From positions 1-8,217 of the forward strand of contig DATAVE010000150.1 of assembly GCA_036267875.1 (NCBI GenBank): a stretch of 8,217 bases of DNA, written 5' to 3'. Numbering within the stretch: the first letter of the stretch is position 1; every line of letters begins with the position of its first letter. The translations under genes and the position numbers were made by a program. This document shows positions 1-6,167 of the stretch, in pieces. Under the pieces are notes generated by a model. It saw only the letters and a program-made list of their open reading frames with translations. It searched no databases and was not told the DNA's origin. This stretch comes from DASZTV01 sp036267875. GTDB taxonomy: Bacteria > Actinomycetota > Actinomycetes > JAFAQI01.

Positions 1-1
1 T

Positions 2-337
2 TTCATCCTCGCCGCCCCGGTCGCCTACGAGATCAGGGCCGGGTTCGTCCCGGTCCGCAAGAAGGGCAAGCTGCCGTCGGCGACCTTCGCCCAGGAGTAC
101 AACCTGGAGTACGGCAGCGCCACCCTTGAGGTCCACCAGGATGCGTTCGAGCCAGGGGAGCGGGTGCTGATCGTGGACGACGTGCTCGCCACCGGCGGCA
201 CCGCCCGTGCCACGGCCTCCCTCATCCACCGGGCGGGCGCGCAAGTCGTCGGCGTCGCGGTCCTGATGGAGCTGTCGTTCCTGAAGGGCCGCGCAGCGAT
301 CCCCGACCTGGAGGTCCGGTCACTCCTCGAAGTCTGA
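2..337 (+). CDS. apt: Adenine phosphoribosyltransferase, 3' part (start lies outside the window)
   Basis: The frame is open from the first bases to TGA at 335-337 and gives 111 residues, about the C-terminal two thirds of a usual 170-180 residue Apt. Apt joins adenine to PRPP to make AMP plus pyrophosphate, a cytosolic purine salvage step. Near the start is FVPVRKKGKLP, typical of Apt, followed by the EYNLEYG segment. The PRPP-binding loop VLIVDDVLATGGTA lies at about 163-204, with the acidic pair and the TGG turn intact. The C-terminus (DLEVRSLLEV) ends at the usual family position. relA follows on the same strand about 100 nt downstream, the standard actinobacterial order, so read-through from apt into relA is plausible. 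Confidence 0.95.
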   Translation, partial: FILAAPVAYEIRAGFVPVRKKGKLPSATFAQEYNLEYGSATLEVHQDAFEPGERVLIVDDVLATGGTARATASLIHRAGAQVVGVAVLMELSFLKGRAAIPDLEVRSLLEV

Positions 338-340
338 AAC

Positions 341-352
341 CGTTTGCAAACG
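341..352. promoter_or_regulatory. Perfect 12-bp palindrome after apt (possible operator)
   Basis: CGTTTGCAAACG is its own reverse complement and begins 3 nt after the apt stop codon. It has no loop and no U-tract, so it does not look like a terminator. Its form is that of a dimeric repressor site; LacI-family operators look similar, though those are usually centred on CG and this one is centred on GC. It lies 86 nt before the preferred relA start. The operator role is inference. Confidence 0.35.
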
Positions 353-387
353 TTCCTGAACTGCGGAATGCCAGGACGCTACCCGCG

Positions 388-409
388 GGTTAATAACCGC
401 AAGTAGACT
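388..409 (+). promoter_or_regulatory. Candidate relA promoter with an 11-bp palindrome
   Basis: GGTTAATAACC (388-398) is a perfect inverted repeat around a central A. It is followed at 404-409 by TAGACT, which fits an actinobacterial TANNNT -10 box. Transcription from about 416 would give a leader of about 22 nt containing the GAGGAG at 427-432, which suits a GTG start at 438. I see no good -35 hexamer, so promoter identity is uncertain. The palindrome would sit between -35 and -10, where a repressor could act. Confidence 0.35.
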
Positions 410-437
410 AAGAACCTGGCAGATGCGAGGAGCGCTT

Positions 438-2951
438 GTGGCCGGTGATGTAATGACGACCGCCACGGCCGGCGCCGAAGGGGCTGCCCGGATCGGGAAA
501 TCAGCGGACTCCGCCCAGTTGGGCGGGCAGGACCGCGGCGAGACGGACCAGGTAACGGCGACCGGGCCGCAGACCGGCGCGTCCGGCGACCTCCATGTAC
601 CGGCGCGCGAAACCTCGCCGTCATCCCCTGGGGGAGCGCCCCCCCGCGCCTCCCTGGGCACGGAGCGCACCGCCCGTCCAACTCGCCAAACTCGTCAGGG
701 GCTCGCGTCTGCGGCGCAGCCCGCCTCACCCGGCGCCGGGGTCCGCCGCCGCCTGGCGAGGCTTGGAGCACAGCGGGGGTCCGGCGTGAACCCTGTCCTC
801 GAACCGCTGATCAAGACCATCCGCGCGCACCACCCCAAGGCGGACGTGCGGACGGTGGAACGTGCCTACGAGGTCGCCGCGCACTGGCATCAGGACCAGA
901 AGCGCAAGTCGGGCGACCCGTACATCACGCATCCCCTCGCGGTGGCCACTATCCTCGCCGAGCTCGGCATGAACACCGAGACGATTTGCGCCGCGCTGCT
1001 GCACGACACCGTCGAGGACACCGCACTCTCACTGTCAGAGGTGACGCGGGACTTCGGCGACGAGGTCACGCGGCTGGTCGACGGCGTGACCAAGCTGGAC
1101 AAGGTCCGCTACGGCGACTCGGCCGAGGCCGAGACGATCCGCAAGATGGTGATCGCGATGGCCCGCGATCCCAAGGTGCTGATCCTCAAGCTGGCCGACC
1201 GGCTACACAACGTCCGGACGCTGTCGTGGCTGCCGCCCGACAAGCAGCAGCGCACCGCGAAGCAGACCCTCGAGATCTACGCCCCGCTTGCCCACCGGCT
1301 CGGTATGAACGCCATCAAGTGGGAGCTCGAGGACCTCTCCTTCGCGACGCTCTACCCGAAGCGGTACGACGAGATCGTGCGGCTGGTCGCTGAGCGCGCG
1401 CCCTCGCGCGACACCTATCTGTCGACCACGAGCGAGATCGTCAAGGCTGAGCTGAAGACCGCAAAGATCAAGGCGATCGTGACGGGTCGACCGAAGCACT
1501 ACTACTCGATCTACCAGAAGATGATCGTCCGCGGCCGGGACTTCGCCGACATCTACGACCTGGTGGGCCTGCGGATCCTGGTCGAGAGCGAGCGCGACTG
1601 CTACGGCGTACTGGGGATCATCCACACGTTGTGGTCACCGGTGCCCGGCCGGTTCAAGGACTACATCGCGATGCCGAAGTTCACGCTCTACCAGTCGCTG
1701 CACACCACCGTGATCGGACCGCAGGGCAATCCCGTCGAGGTCCAGATCAGGACCTCGCAGATGCACCGTCGCGCCGAGTACGGCATCGCGGCGCACTGGA
1801 AGTACAAGGAGTCCTCGGGCGGGAGCGGCCAGGACATGACCTGGCTGCGGCAGCTGGTCGACTGGCAGCGGGAGACCCAGGACCCGGGGGAGTTCCTCGA
1901 CTCGCTGCGCTTCGACCTGCACGCGCAGGAGACGTTCGTGTTCACCCCGAAGGGCGACGTCATCGCGCTGCCGGCCGCGGCGACGCCGGTCGACTTCGCG
2001 TACGCGGTCCACACCGAGGTGGGCCATCGCTGTATCGGCGCTCGGGTCAACGGCCGGCTGGTGCCGCTGGAGTCCCAGCTCGACAACGGCGACGTCGTCG
2101 AGGTGTTCACGTCGAAGGCGGAGACGGCCGGCCCCAGCCGTGACTGGATGTCGTTCGTCACGTCGCCGCGCGCGCGTAACAAGATCCGGCAATGGTTCGC
2201 CCGGGAGCGTCGGGAGGACGCGATCGACCTGGGCAAGGAGGCGATCAGCCGTGCGATGCGCAAGGCCGGTCTGCCGCTGCAGCGCCTGATGGGCGGCGAC
2301 GCGCTGACGACGCTCGCGCGCGACCTGCACTACGCCGACGTGTCGGCCCTCTACGCCGCAGTCGGTGAGAACCACGTCTCCGCCCAGTCAGTCGTCCAGC
2401 GACTGGTGCAGGGGCTGGGCGGTCCCGAGGGCGCCGTCGAGGACATCGCCGAGACCGCCACCCCGACCCGCGGCGCGACCCGGGCGCGACCCGGTGGCGA
2501 CCCTGGCGTGCTGGTGAAGGGTGCGCCGGAGGTCTGGGCCAAGCTGGCCCGCTGCTGTACGCCGGTGCCCGGTGATGACATCCGTGGTTTCGTGACGCGC
2601 GGCCACGGCGTGTCGGTCCACCGCAGCGACTGCCCGAACGTCGGAGCCCTCGCGACCCAACCCGAGCGGATGCAGGATGTCGAGTGGGCGCCCACCTCCG
2701 GGTCGGTGTTCCTGGTCGCGATCCAGGTCGAGGCGCTCGACCGCAACCGGCTGCTCTCCGACGTCACCCGCGTCCTGTCCGACGCGCACGTCAACATCCT
2801 GTCGGCCGCGGTGTCGACCACCCGCGACCGCGTGGCCATCTCGAAGTTCACCTTCGAGATGGGTGACACCAAGCACCTCGGTCACCTGCTACGGCTGGTT
2901 CGCGGCGTCGAGGGCGTGTACGACGTCTATCGCGTGACCTCCGCGGCTTGA
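438..2951 (+). CDS. relA: Bifunctional (p)ppGpp synthetase/hydrolase Rel (RelA/SpoT family)
   Basis: Cytosolic enzyme that makes (p)ppGpp from ATP and GDP/GTP during starvation and also degrades it. From the GTG start it has 837 residues, close to the 790-850 usual in actinomycetes. A low-complexity N-terminal extension (about 1-100) precedes RRLARLGAQR. The HD hydrolase domain has H165, H189-D190 and D254 in KLADRLHN, so hydrolysis should be active. The synthetase domain has RPKHYYSIYQKM (351-362), D374 in YDLVG and E434 in EVQIRT. Next come TGS (about 497-557), a helical region, a zinc-finger-type segment with CC at 706-707 plus H728 and C732, and a C-terminal ACT domain (about 758-833). 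GTG 438 is preferred because GAGGAG sits 5 nt upstream; ATG 423 and ATG 453 are in-frame alternatives. The last codons are repeated at 6159-6189, so the present 3' end may have been supplied by the inserted DNA. Confidence 0.97.
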   Translation: MAGDVMTTATAGAEGAARIGKSADSAQLGGQDRGETDQVTATGPQTGASGDLHVPARETSPSSPGGAPPRASLGTERTARPTRQTRQGLASAAQPASPGAGVRRRLARLGAQRGSGVNPVLEPLIKTIRAHHPKADVRTVERAYEVAAHWHQDQKRKSGDPYITHPLAVATILAELGMNTETICAALLHDTVEDTALSLSEVTRDFGDEVTRLVDGVTKLDKVRYGDSAEAETIRKMVIAMARDPKVLILKLADRLHNVRTLSWLPPDKQQRTAKQTLEIYAPLAHRLGMNAIKWELEDLSFATLYPKRYDEIVRLVAERAPSRDTYLSTTSEIVKAELKTAKIKAIVTGRPKHYYSIYQKMIVRGRDFADIYDLVGLRILVESERDCYGVLGIIHTLWSPVPGRFKDYIAMPKFTLYQSLHTTVIGPQGNPVEVQIRTSQMHRRAEYGIAAHWKYKESSGGSGQDMTWLRQLVDWQRETQDPGEFLDSLRFDLHAQETFVFTPKGDVIALPAAATPVDFAYAVHTEVGHRCIGARVNGRLVPLESQLDNGDVVEVFTSKAETAGPSRDWMSFVTSPRARNKIRQWFARERREDAIDLGKEAISRAMRKAGLPLQRLMGGDALTTLARDLHYADVSALYAAVGENHVSAQSVVQRLVQGLGGPEGAVEDIAETATPTRGATRARPGGDPGVLVKGAPEVWAKLARCCTPVPGDDIRGFVTRGHGVSVHRSDCPNVGALATQPERMQDVEWAPTSGSVFLVAIQVEALDRNRLLSDVTRVLSDAHVNILSAAVSTTRDRVAISKFTFEMGDTKHLGHLLRLVRGVEGVYDVYRVTSAA
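2921..2951 (+). repeat. Left copy of 31-bp direct repeat (relA 3' end; putative attL)
   Basis: These bases encode the Rel C-terminus DVYRVTSAA and the stop codon. Aligned without gaps to 6159-6189 they match at 25 of 31 positions; the longest exact run is CGCGTGACCTC (2931-2941 and 6169-6179). The six differences lie at the first aligned codon (TAC/GAC), D to A, TAT/TAC, TCC/TCA, GCG/GCC and GCT/GCC, so the last four are synonymous. That pattern fits two relA termini that evolved under protein constraint, as when an element brings a replacement gene end. Confidence 0.75.
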
Positions 2952-3179
2952 TTTCACCTCGCAGGCGCCTGACCTAGGAGTCTCCCGGCGAGCGCACCGC
3001 AGCAGTATGGGTCGCGCTACGCCACGCGACAGATTCATGACGTGGCGGAGCCCGTTCCGCGCGCTGAGCAGGCTCGCGGCGTCCTGGAAGCGCTCGCCGT
3101 GTGCCCGGAACCTCTCCGAGTCCACCCTGGAGCACGCGAACCGTGACCTAAGGGTGCGGCAGTCGCAGGCTGCCAGGCT

Positions 3180-3890
3180 TTAGAAGCAGCGTTGTTGTTT
3201 GCCGACTTTGGCGAGGCCGGTGAGGTCGCCGGCACCGTAACGGGCGAGCTTGCGGGTGAGTTCGGGATACATGATCTGAGATGGGCTCTGCACGTGAGCG
3301 AGCCCAACGGCGTGACCGAGCTCGTGCAAGAGCAGTTGACCGATGGTGCCTTGTTCACCGTTCGTGGGTCCTTTGCCAAAGCCGCGGGCCAATCTGACTT
3401 TACGGTTGAGCACGACCGAGCCCTGGGTGATCTCCCCGGTATTCTCGTAACGGAAGCCGCCGACGCCTGCCTCCCCGCCACCGGACTGGGCGAGAGCGGA
3501 GCTTTTCGCGGGTGTGGACCAACCGATGAGCAGCCTGGTCTTGCCTGGATAGCTCGTGGTGTTCCCGGGGACGAGTTTGGACCTGCCGAGGTACTTGAAC
3601 CGCAACCCGCTTCCGCGGTGCAGAAGTTTGATGGCGTGCTTTACCTGTGTCAGCCCGTGCGCCGGCGACTTGGACCTGCTGAAGCGGTAGTCGATGCTCT
3701 GGCACTTGTTCCAATGGACCGGCTGGCCGTGCAGCTTGAGAGCGAACTTGTACGCCTTGGGGCTGCCGGGCGGCTTGTGACTGCTAGCCGCTGCGGACGT
3801 CGCCGCAGCCGAGGAGTCCACTACGGTGCTCACCGTCATCACCGCCGCTACCGTGACCGCGACCACCGACGAGATCAACGAGCGTCCCAA
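3180..3890 (-). CDS. Secreted matrixin-like (M10/metzincin) zinc metalloprotease
   Basis: Predicted exported zinc endopeptidase of 236 residues. The zinc site HELGHAVGLAH is at 189-199 (ligands H189, H193, H199; catalytic E190), followed by the Met-turn SQIMYP with M207. This HExxHxxGxxH plus Met-turn pair defines metzincins. The N-terminus is MGRSLIS followed by an Ala/Val-rich hydrophobic stretch (about 5-22) and an Ala/Ser region, consistent with a Sec signal peptide. C63 and C235 could form a disulfide. There is no obvious propeptide cysteine switch. A TTG start at 3890 is chosen because GGAGG lies 5 nt upstream and the signal peptide then starts correctly; the frame stays open upstream to an ATG at 4037, but that would put 49 basic residues before the signal. 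It converges on relA. Substrate is unknown. Confidence 0.85.
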   Translation of the reverse strand: MGRSLISSVVAVTVAAVMTVSTVVDSSAAATSAAASSHKPPGSPKAYKFALKLHGQPVHWNKCQSIDYRFSRSKSPAHGLTQVKHAIKLLHRGSGLRFKYLGRSKLVPGNTTSYPGKTRLLIGWSTPAKSSALAQSGGGEAGVGGFRYENTGEITQGSVVLNRKVRLARGFGKGPTNGEQGTIGQLLLHELGHAVGLAHVQSPSQIMYPELTRKLARYGAGDLTGLAKVGKQQRCF

Positions 3891-3895
3891 TTTGT

Positions 3896-3900
3896 CCTCC
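3896..3900 (-). promoter_or_regulatory. Shine-Dalgarno that sets the TTG start of the metalloprotease
   Basis: Read on the minus strand, GGAGG is followed by ACAAA and then TTG. The 5-nt spacing is ideal and no competing start with a comparable site is seen between here and 4037. Confidence 0.6.
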
Positions 3901-4094
3901 AGTCCCCTTGATCTCCGTCTGCCCTGGATGACGTGACCCGCATGTCGTCCCCGTCGGGCTTGCGAGAACGCTCCGACCTTCGCATATGGCCAGCCGTCGC
4001 GTAACCCGTTCAGCCAAGAGCGCCGGAACACACTCACAGCCGCTCGCGAGAGCGTCGGCCCGTCTACCGTCTGGGCCCGATTCGGTCACTGCGG

Positions 4095-4226
4095 TCAGTG
4101 GGCGACCCACACCGTGACGCCGACGATCACGACGACGATGACAAGCAGGGGCCACAGAGGCGGTAGGAACTGTCGCTCACGCGCTTGCTTGCGCTCGGCC
4201 TTGGCAGGACTCTCCATGTGCTCCAT
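4095..4226 (-). CDS. Small single-pass membrane protein (43 residues)
   Basis: From ATG 4226 the frame gives 43 residues ending in TGA at 4095-4097. The first half is charged (SPAKAERKQARERQ). The second half is one hydrophobic helix, PLLVIVVVIVGVTVW (about 26-40), then VAH. The positive charge before the helix predicts N-terminus in the cytosol and C-terminus out. Start choice is uncertain: GTG 4268 would add 14 plausible residues including GESRRGYDLA, and ATG 4217 is also possible; none has a strong ribosome site. It lies upstream of the metalloprotease on the same strand, about 200 nt away, and is divergent from the gene at 4352. Family and function are not recognised. The charged-then-hydrophobic composition is unlikely to arise by chance. 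Confidence 0.6.
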   Translation of the reverse strand: MEHMESPAKAERKQARERQFLPPLWPLLVIVVVIVGVTVWVAH

Positions 4227-4351
4227 GGCGAGGTCGTACCCGCGCCGGCTCTCGCCGACCCTTCGCACAGACGATGCCCGGTTCGGTGTTCGCGGTGGCG
4301 GACGGGGTACTCAACGGCCAGGTCCACGACCACGATGGGTCTGGGGGGACG

Positions 4352-4534
4352 ATGACGCAGACAACCTTCGAAGCTGGGTACGTCGCGGACAGCCCGATCG
4401 CGCATGCCGCCTATCGGACCCTCAACGGGCATCGATCGCTCTGTGGGCAGCGACCCGACCGGATGACCGGACGGTTCGACACGACCGACGAGCAGGCGTG
4501 CCCTCACTGCCTTGATGTCGCACTGTCCACCTGA
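4352..4534 (+). CDS. Small Cys/His protein, putative zinc-binding (60 residues)
   Basis: From ATG 4352 the protein has 60 residues. Its pattern is H18, then LCG with C31, then ACPHC with C50 and C53, a possible four-ligand zinc site. Short actinobacterial and actinophage proteins with an H, CG and CPxC layout are common, and most lack an assigned role. GGGGGGA ends 2 nt before the start codon and is a weak, close ribosome site. An in-frame ATG at 4274 would add 26 residues that look less like protein. It is the only gene in the inserted segment on the plus strand and is divergent from the small membrane protein. Function unknown; zinc binding is inferred from spacing only. Confidence 0.6.
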   Translation: MTQTTFEAGYVADSPIAHAAYRTLNGHRSLCGQRPDRMTGRFDTTDEQACPHCLDVALST

Positions 4535-4873
4535 CCGGGCAGGACCGACCGCAAGGTCCGAGTAATGCCAATCGCCACCTGCCAGCAGGTATCAGCCCCG
4601 CGCGCGTCGAAGACAGCACGGCCGGTACGACTGGAGAGGCGGTGCACCCCCGGATGGCACTGACGTTGCCTGCTCGCGGTGGCCCGACCGGTCCGCATCC
4701 AGCTCGACACTCAGATTGCGGTAGCTCACGCCCTTCGCGGCGACTGGTTCAGAAGGCAGCGGACGTGCTGTTGCGCGACACCGTCCACAGGCTGTGCACC
4801 ATCGGCACTAGCCGTCCGGGCCGGTCGACGTCCACGGAGCGGATGTGAAGCGCGGGCGACTTCCAGACGCCGT
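4535..4873. other. Stretch without a supported gene
   Basis: About 340 nt between the Cys/His gene and the 57-residue gene. It holds a weak hairpin right after the first gene (4542-4559) and an inverted repeat ACCTGC-CA-GCAGGT at 4577-4590. On the minus strand one frame is open from 4919 to a stop at 4749-4751 and reads protein-like in places (ANLDGVWKSPALHIRSVD), but has no start codon near its beginning and overlaps the end of the 57-residue gene. It could be a broken gene remnant. I recognise no family. Confidence 0.4.
4542..4559 (+). terminator. Weak hairpin after the Cys/His gene
   Basis: GGACC (4542-4546) pairs with GGTCC (4555-4559) across an 8-nt loop, starting 8 nt after the stop codon. 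The stem is only 5 bp and no T-run follows, so it is at best a weak terminator of the U-less kind reported in actinobacteria. Confidence 0.25.
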
Positions 4874-4876
4874 CTA
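4865..4876. repeat. Copy of the 12-mer also found in the right relA-end repeat
   Basis: AGACGCCGTCTA occurs here and at 6156-6167. Both are imperfect palindromes, AGACG-C-CGTCT, and the right copy extends to TAGACG-C-CGTCTA. The right copy overlaps the first half of the stranded relA end; this copy overlaps the stop codon of the 57-residue gene. One shared 12-mer in 8 kb can occur by chance, so only the position makes it notable. Confidence 0.35.
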
Positions 4877-5047
4877 GGTTCGCCTCGTGTGGGCGCTTGC
4901 TCGCAGTCCACTCACGGCCTCACGAGCCTTCGCGCGGTTGGCAGGCGTGTCGTACTTCTGGCGAGCCTGGCGGATGAGTTTCTTGCCTTGCTCGCTGCGA
5001 GCAAAGGACACAGCAACCCCGAGTAGACCAAGCCGGCGGTATCGCAT
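4874..5047 (-). CDS. Small basic hypothetical protein (57 residues)
   Basis: From ATG 5047 the protein has 57 residues. It begins MRYRR, has a short hydrophobic stretch LGLLGVAVSFA (6-16), then a helical, basic segment ARSEQGKKLIRQARQKYDTP and an Arg/Ala-rich tail ending HTRRT. Small actinobacterial proteins with a similar SEQGxxLIxxARxKYDTPxNR core come to mind, but I cannot name a family. The frame is open further upstream to 5230, but those residues are rich in Pro, Cys and Ser and do not look coding. GGGAAG lies 9 nt before the ATG, inside a small hairpin (ACGGG/CCCGT, 5050-5064) that might mask it. It lies downstream of the 93-residue gene on the same strand, about 115 nt apart. Function unknown. 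Confidence 0.6.
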   Translation of the reverse strand: MRYRRLGLLGVAVSFARSEQGKKLIRQARQKYDTPANRAKAREAVSGLRASAHTRRT

Positions 5048-5162
5048 GCACGGGGGCTTCCCGTACCAGACGACGCCAACCTCGAGCGTCCCTGGTGATG
5101 ACCTACGGGCACGAACCGCGCTGTGGGCTGATGCTGGCGCCGGACCCTCCCAAGTGCGGCTT

Positions 5163-5444
5163 TCAAGCCTCAATCGACCCGGTGCCCTCGCGTCGCAGAT
5201 GCTCGTCCTGCAACATCCCTGAGGTGGCATGTGCCGGGGGGGTCCAGCCCTTTGAGATCAGCATCTCGTAGAGAGCGCCACGGGCAGTGGAGACATCCGT
5301 TGCGGCCACCAGGCTGTTGGCGAGGGCGATCGCGTCCGTGGGAGCATCGCTAGACCGTAGGACCAGTGCGGCGTCGTTGATGGTGACGGCGGCGATGTAG
5401 AGCGCACAAGCGGCGGTGAAGGTGTCGTTCTGACTCTCACTCAT
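5163..5444 (-). CDS. Hypothetical helical protein (93 residues)
   Basis: From ATG 5444 to TGA at 5163-5165 the protein has 93 residues. It starts MSESQNDTFTAA and is mostly Ala/Leu/Val-rich predicted helix to about residue 65 (FTAACALYIAAVTINDAALV, then DAIALANSLVAATD), followed by KGWTPPAHAT and a charged tail. It has no signal peptide and no clear membrane helix. AAGGA lies 10 nt upstream of the ATG, slightly far but usable; an upstream in-frame start at 5480 has no ribosome site. The composition and clear N-terminus support a real soluble protein. It may follow transcription from the CPDWC gene upstream, but a 268-nt gap with a strong hairpin lies between them. Family not recognised. Confidence 0.7.
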   Translation of the reverse strand: MSESQNDTFTAACALYIAAVTINDAALVLRSSDAPTDAIALANSLVAATDVSTARGALYEMLISKGWTPPAHATSGMLQDEHLRREGTGSIEA

Positions 5445-5474
5445 CTGCTGAGTGTCCTTCGAATCGAGTCTGAG

Positions 5475-5485
5475 CACCAATGGTG
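5475..5485. promoter_or_regulatory. Inverted repeat upstream of the 93-residue gene
   Basis: CACCA-A-TGGTG is a perfect 11-bp inverted repeat about 30 nt before the ATG at 5444. On the minus strand TTGACG lies a little upstream (about 5497-5502) and could be a -35 element, but no convincing -10 box follows. Operator or promoter role is speculative. Confidence 0.25.
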
Positions 5486-5602
5486 GTCGTTGGCGTCAAC
5501 TCGACGCGCGCTCAACGCCGTACCGGGATCCGGTGACGTGGAGTAACACTGCGAGCCACTATCGGTTACTAGTGCCGGCCGGAGGCAGGACAACCGCACG
5601 GC

Positions 5603-5633
5603 GTAGCGCCATTCCACGGGGGCATGGCGCTAC
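5603..5633. repeat. Perfect 10-bp-stem hairpin
   Basis: GTAGCGCCAT (5603-5612) and ATGGCGCTAC (5624-5633) are exact reverse complements around an 11-nt loop. It lies in the 268-nt space (5445-5712) between two minus-strand genes, 79 nt after the CPDWC gene stop. There is no T-run on either strand. It could end or process the upstream transcript, or be the remnant of a small mobile repeat; the rest of the gap holds no supported gene. Confidence 0.6.
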
Positions 5634-5712
5634 CGCGGAGTGTGGACCCACCTCGACCGTTCACGGGGGCGACACGGCCGAGGTGGGCCACTTCCAGGCT
5701 GACAGCCCGACC

Positions 5713-6051
5713 TCATGTCCTCGTTTCGACACGCTCAGGCCCGATCGGATACCCCGCGATTGCCATGTGGCACATCCCGCGCTGTTGCCGCGGCTCGGTT
5801 AGCTCGACCTCGTCGATGTCGATCGTCGGCGGACAGGAGCGTGACCACACCATCCTGCTGACGCTCGACCTGACGGACAGTGACGTGCTGACCGAATGCC
5901 TGGTAGTGATTCCGCTCCCATCGTCTTCGGGCCCGCAACCGTCGTACACGTAGCGATGCTCGCTGTCGTTGGGGTCGTCTTCGATGCGCCGGCACCAGTC
6001 CGGGCATGGCGGCACGGCCAACTGCCGAGCCATCTCGTCTAGCTCTGTCAT
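5713..6051 (-). CDS. CPDWC-motif small protein (DUF6907-like, tentative; 112 residues)
   Basis: From ATG 6051 the protein has 112 residues. The ribosome site is strong: AGGAGG ends 5 nt before the ATG. Near the N-terminus is PPCPDWC (C16, C20), then H32 and H52, a layout found in many short actinobacterial proteins, often phage- or plasmid-borne, with a CPxWC motif, later His residues and an acidic beta-strand region (here PTIDIDEVELTE, 75-86). DUF6907 is my best memory-based match; I cannot test it. Metal binding through the Cys/His residues is inference. The C-terminus (about 95-112) is less typical and may be variable. It is the first of three minus-strand genes at the right end of the inserted segment, and its upstream region contains the stranded relA end, so it may be transcribed from DNA close to the junction. 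Confidence 0.7.
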   Translation of the reverse strand: MTELDEMARQLAVPPCPDWCRRIEDDPNDSEHRYVYDGCGPEDDGSGITTRHSVSTSLSVRSSVSRMVWSRSCPPTIDIDEVELTEPRQQRGMCHMAIAGYPIGPERVETRT

Positions 6052-6155
6052 GCTGTCCTCCTGCAAGTAGGTGCAAGGACGCGCGATAACGTGCGGTCGA
6101 ACGCTCCTGGTTTTGTCGCGTCGCCCGTTTGGGTGCATAGCGCTTCGCCGGAACT

Positions 6156-6167
6156 AGACGCCGTCTA
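6156..6167. repeat. Right copy of the AGACGCCGTCTA 12-mer
   Basis: Identical to 4865-4876. Here it forms the 13-bp inverted repeat TAGACG-C-CGTCTA (6155-6167) that overlaps the start of the relA-end repeat. Such an inverted repeat at an island edge may be a recombinase-binding arm; that is inference. Confidence 0.35.

Noticed and set aside
1635..2375. Minus-strand open frames inside relA
   Set aside because: Arg/Leu-rich mirror frames of relA with no recognisable domain or ribosome site.
2889..3125. 78-codon minus-strand frame after relA
   Set aside because: It overlaps the relA 3' end in antisense and has no ribosome site or protein-like pattern.
3158..3174. 5-bp hairpin (GGCAG/CTGCC) after the metalloprotease stop
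   Set aside because: Short stem, 7-nt loop and no T-run; too weak to call a terminator.
3007..3183. 58-codon plus-strand frame from ATG 3007
   Set aside because: No ribosome site, Arg/Ser-rich chance-like composition, and no recognised motif.
3192..3911. 239-codon plus-strand frame opposite the metalloprotease
   Set aside because: The minus strand has the complete zinc site, Met-turn, signal peptide and ribosome site; the plus frame has no recognisable feature.
4679..5026. 115-codon plus-strand frame
   Set aside because: It crosses the better supported 57-residue minus-strand gene and has a Cys/Ser/Arg-rich, chance-like composition.
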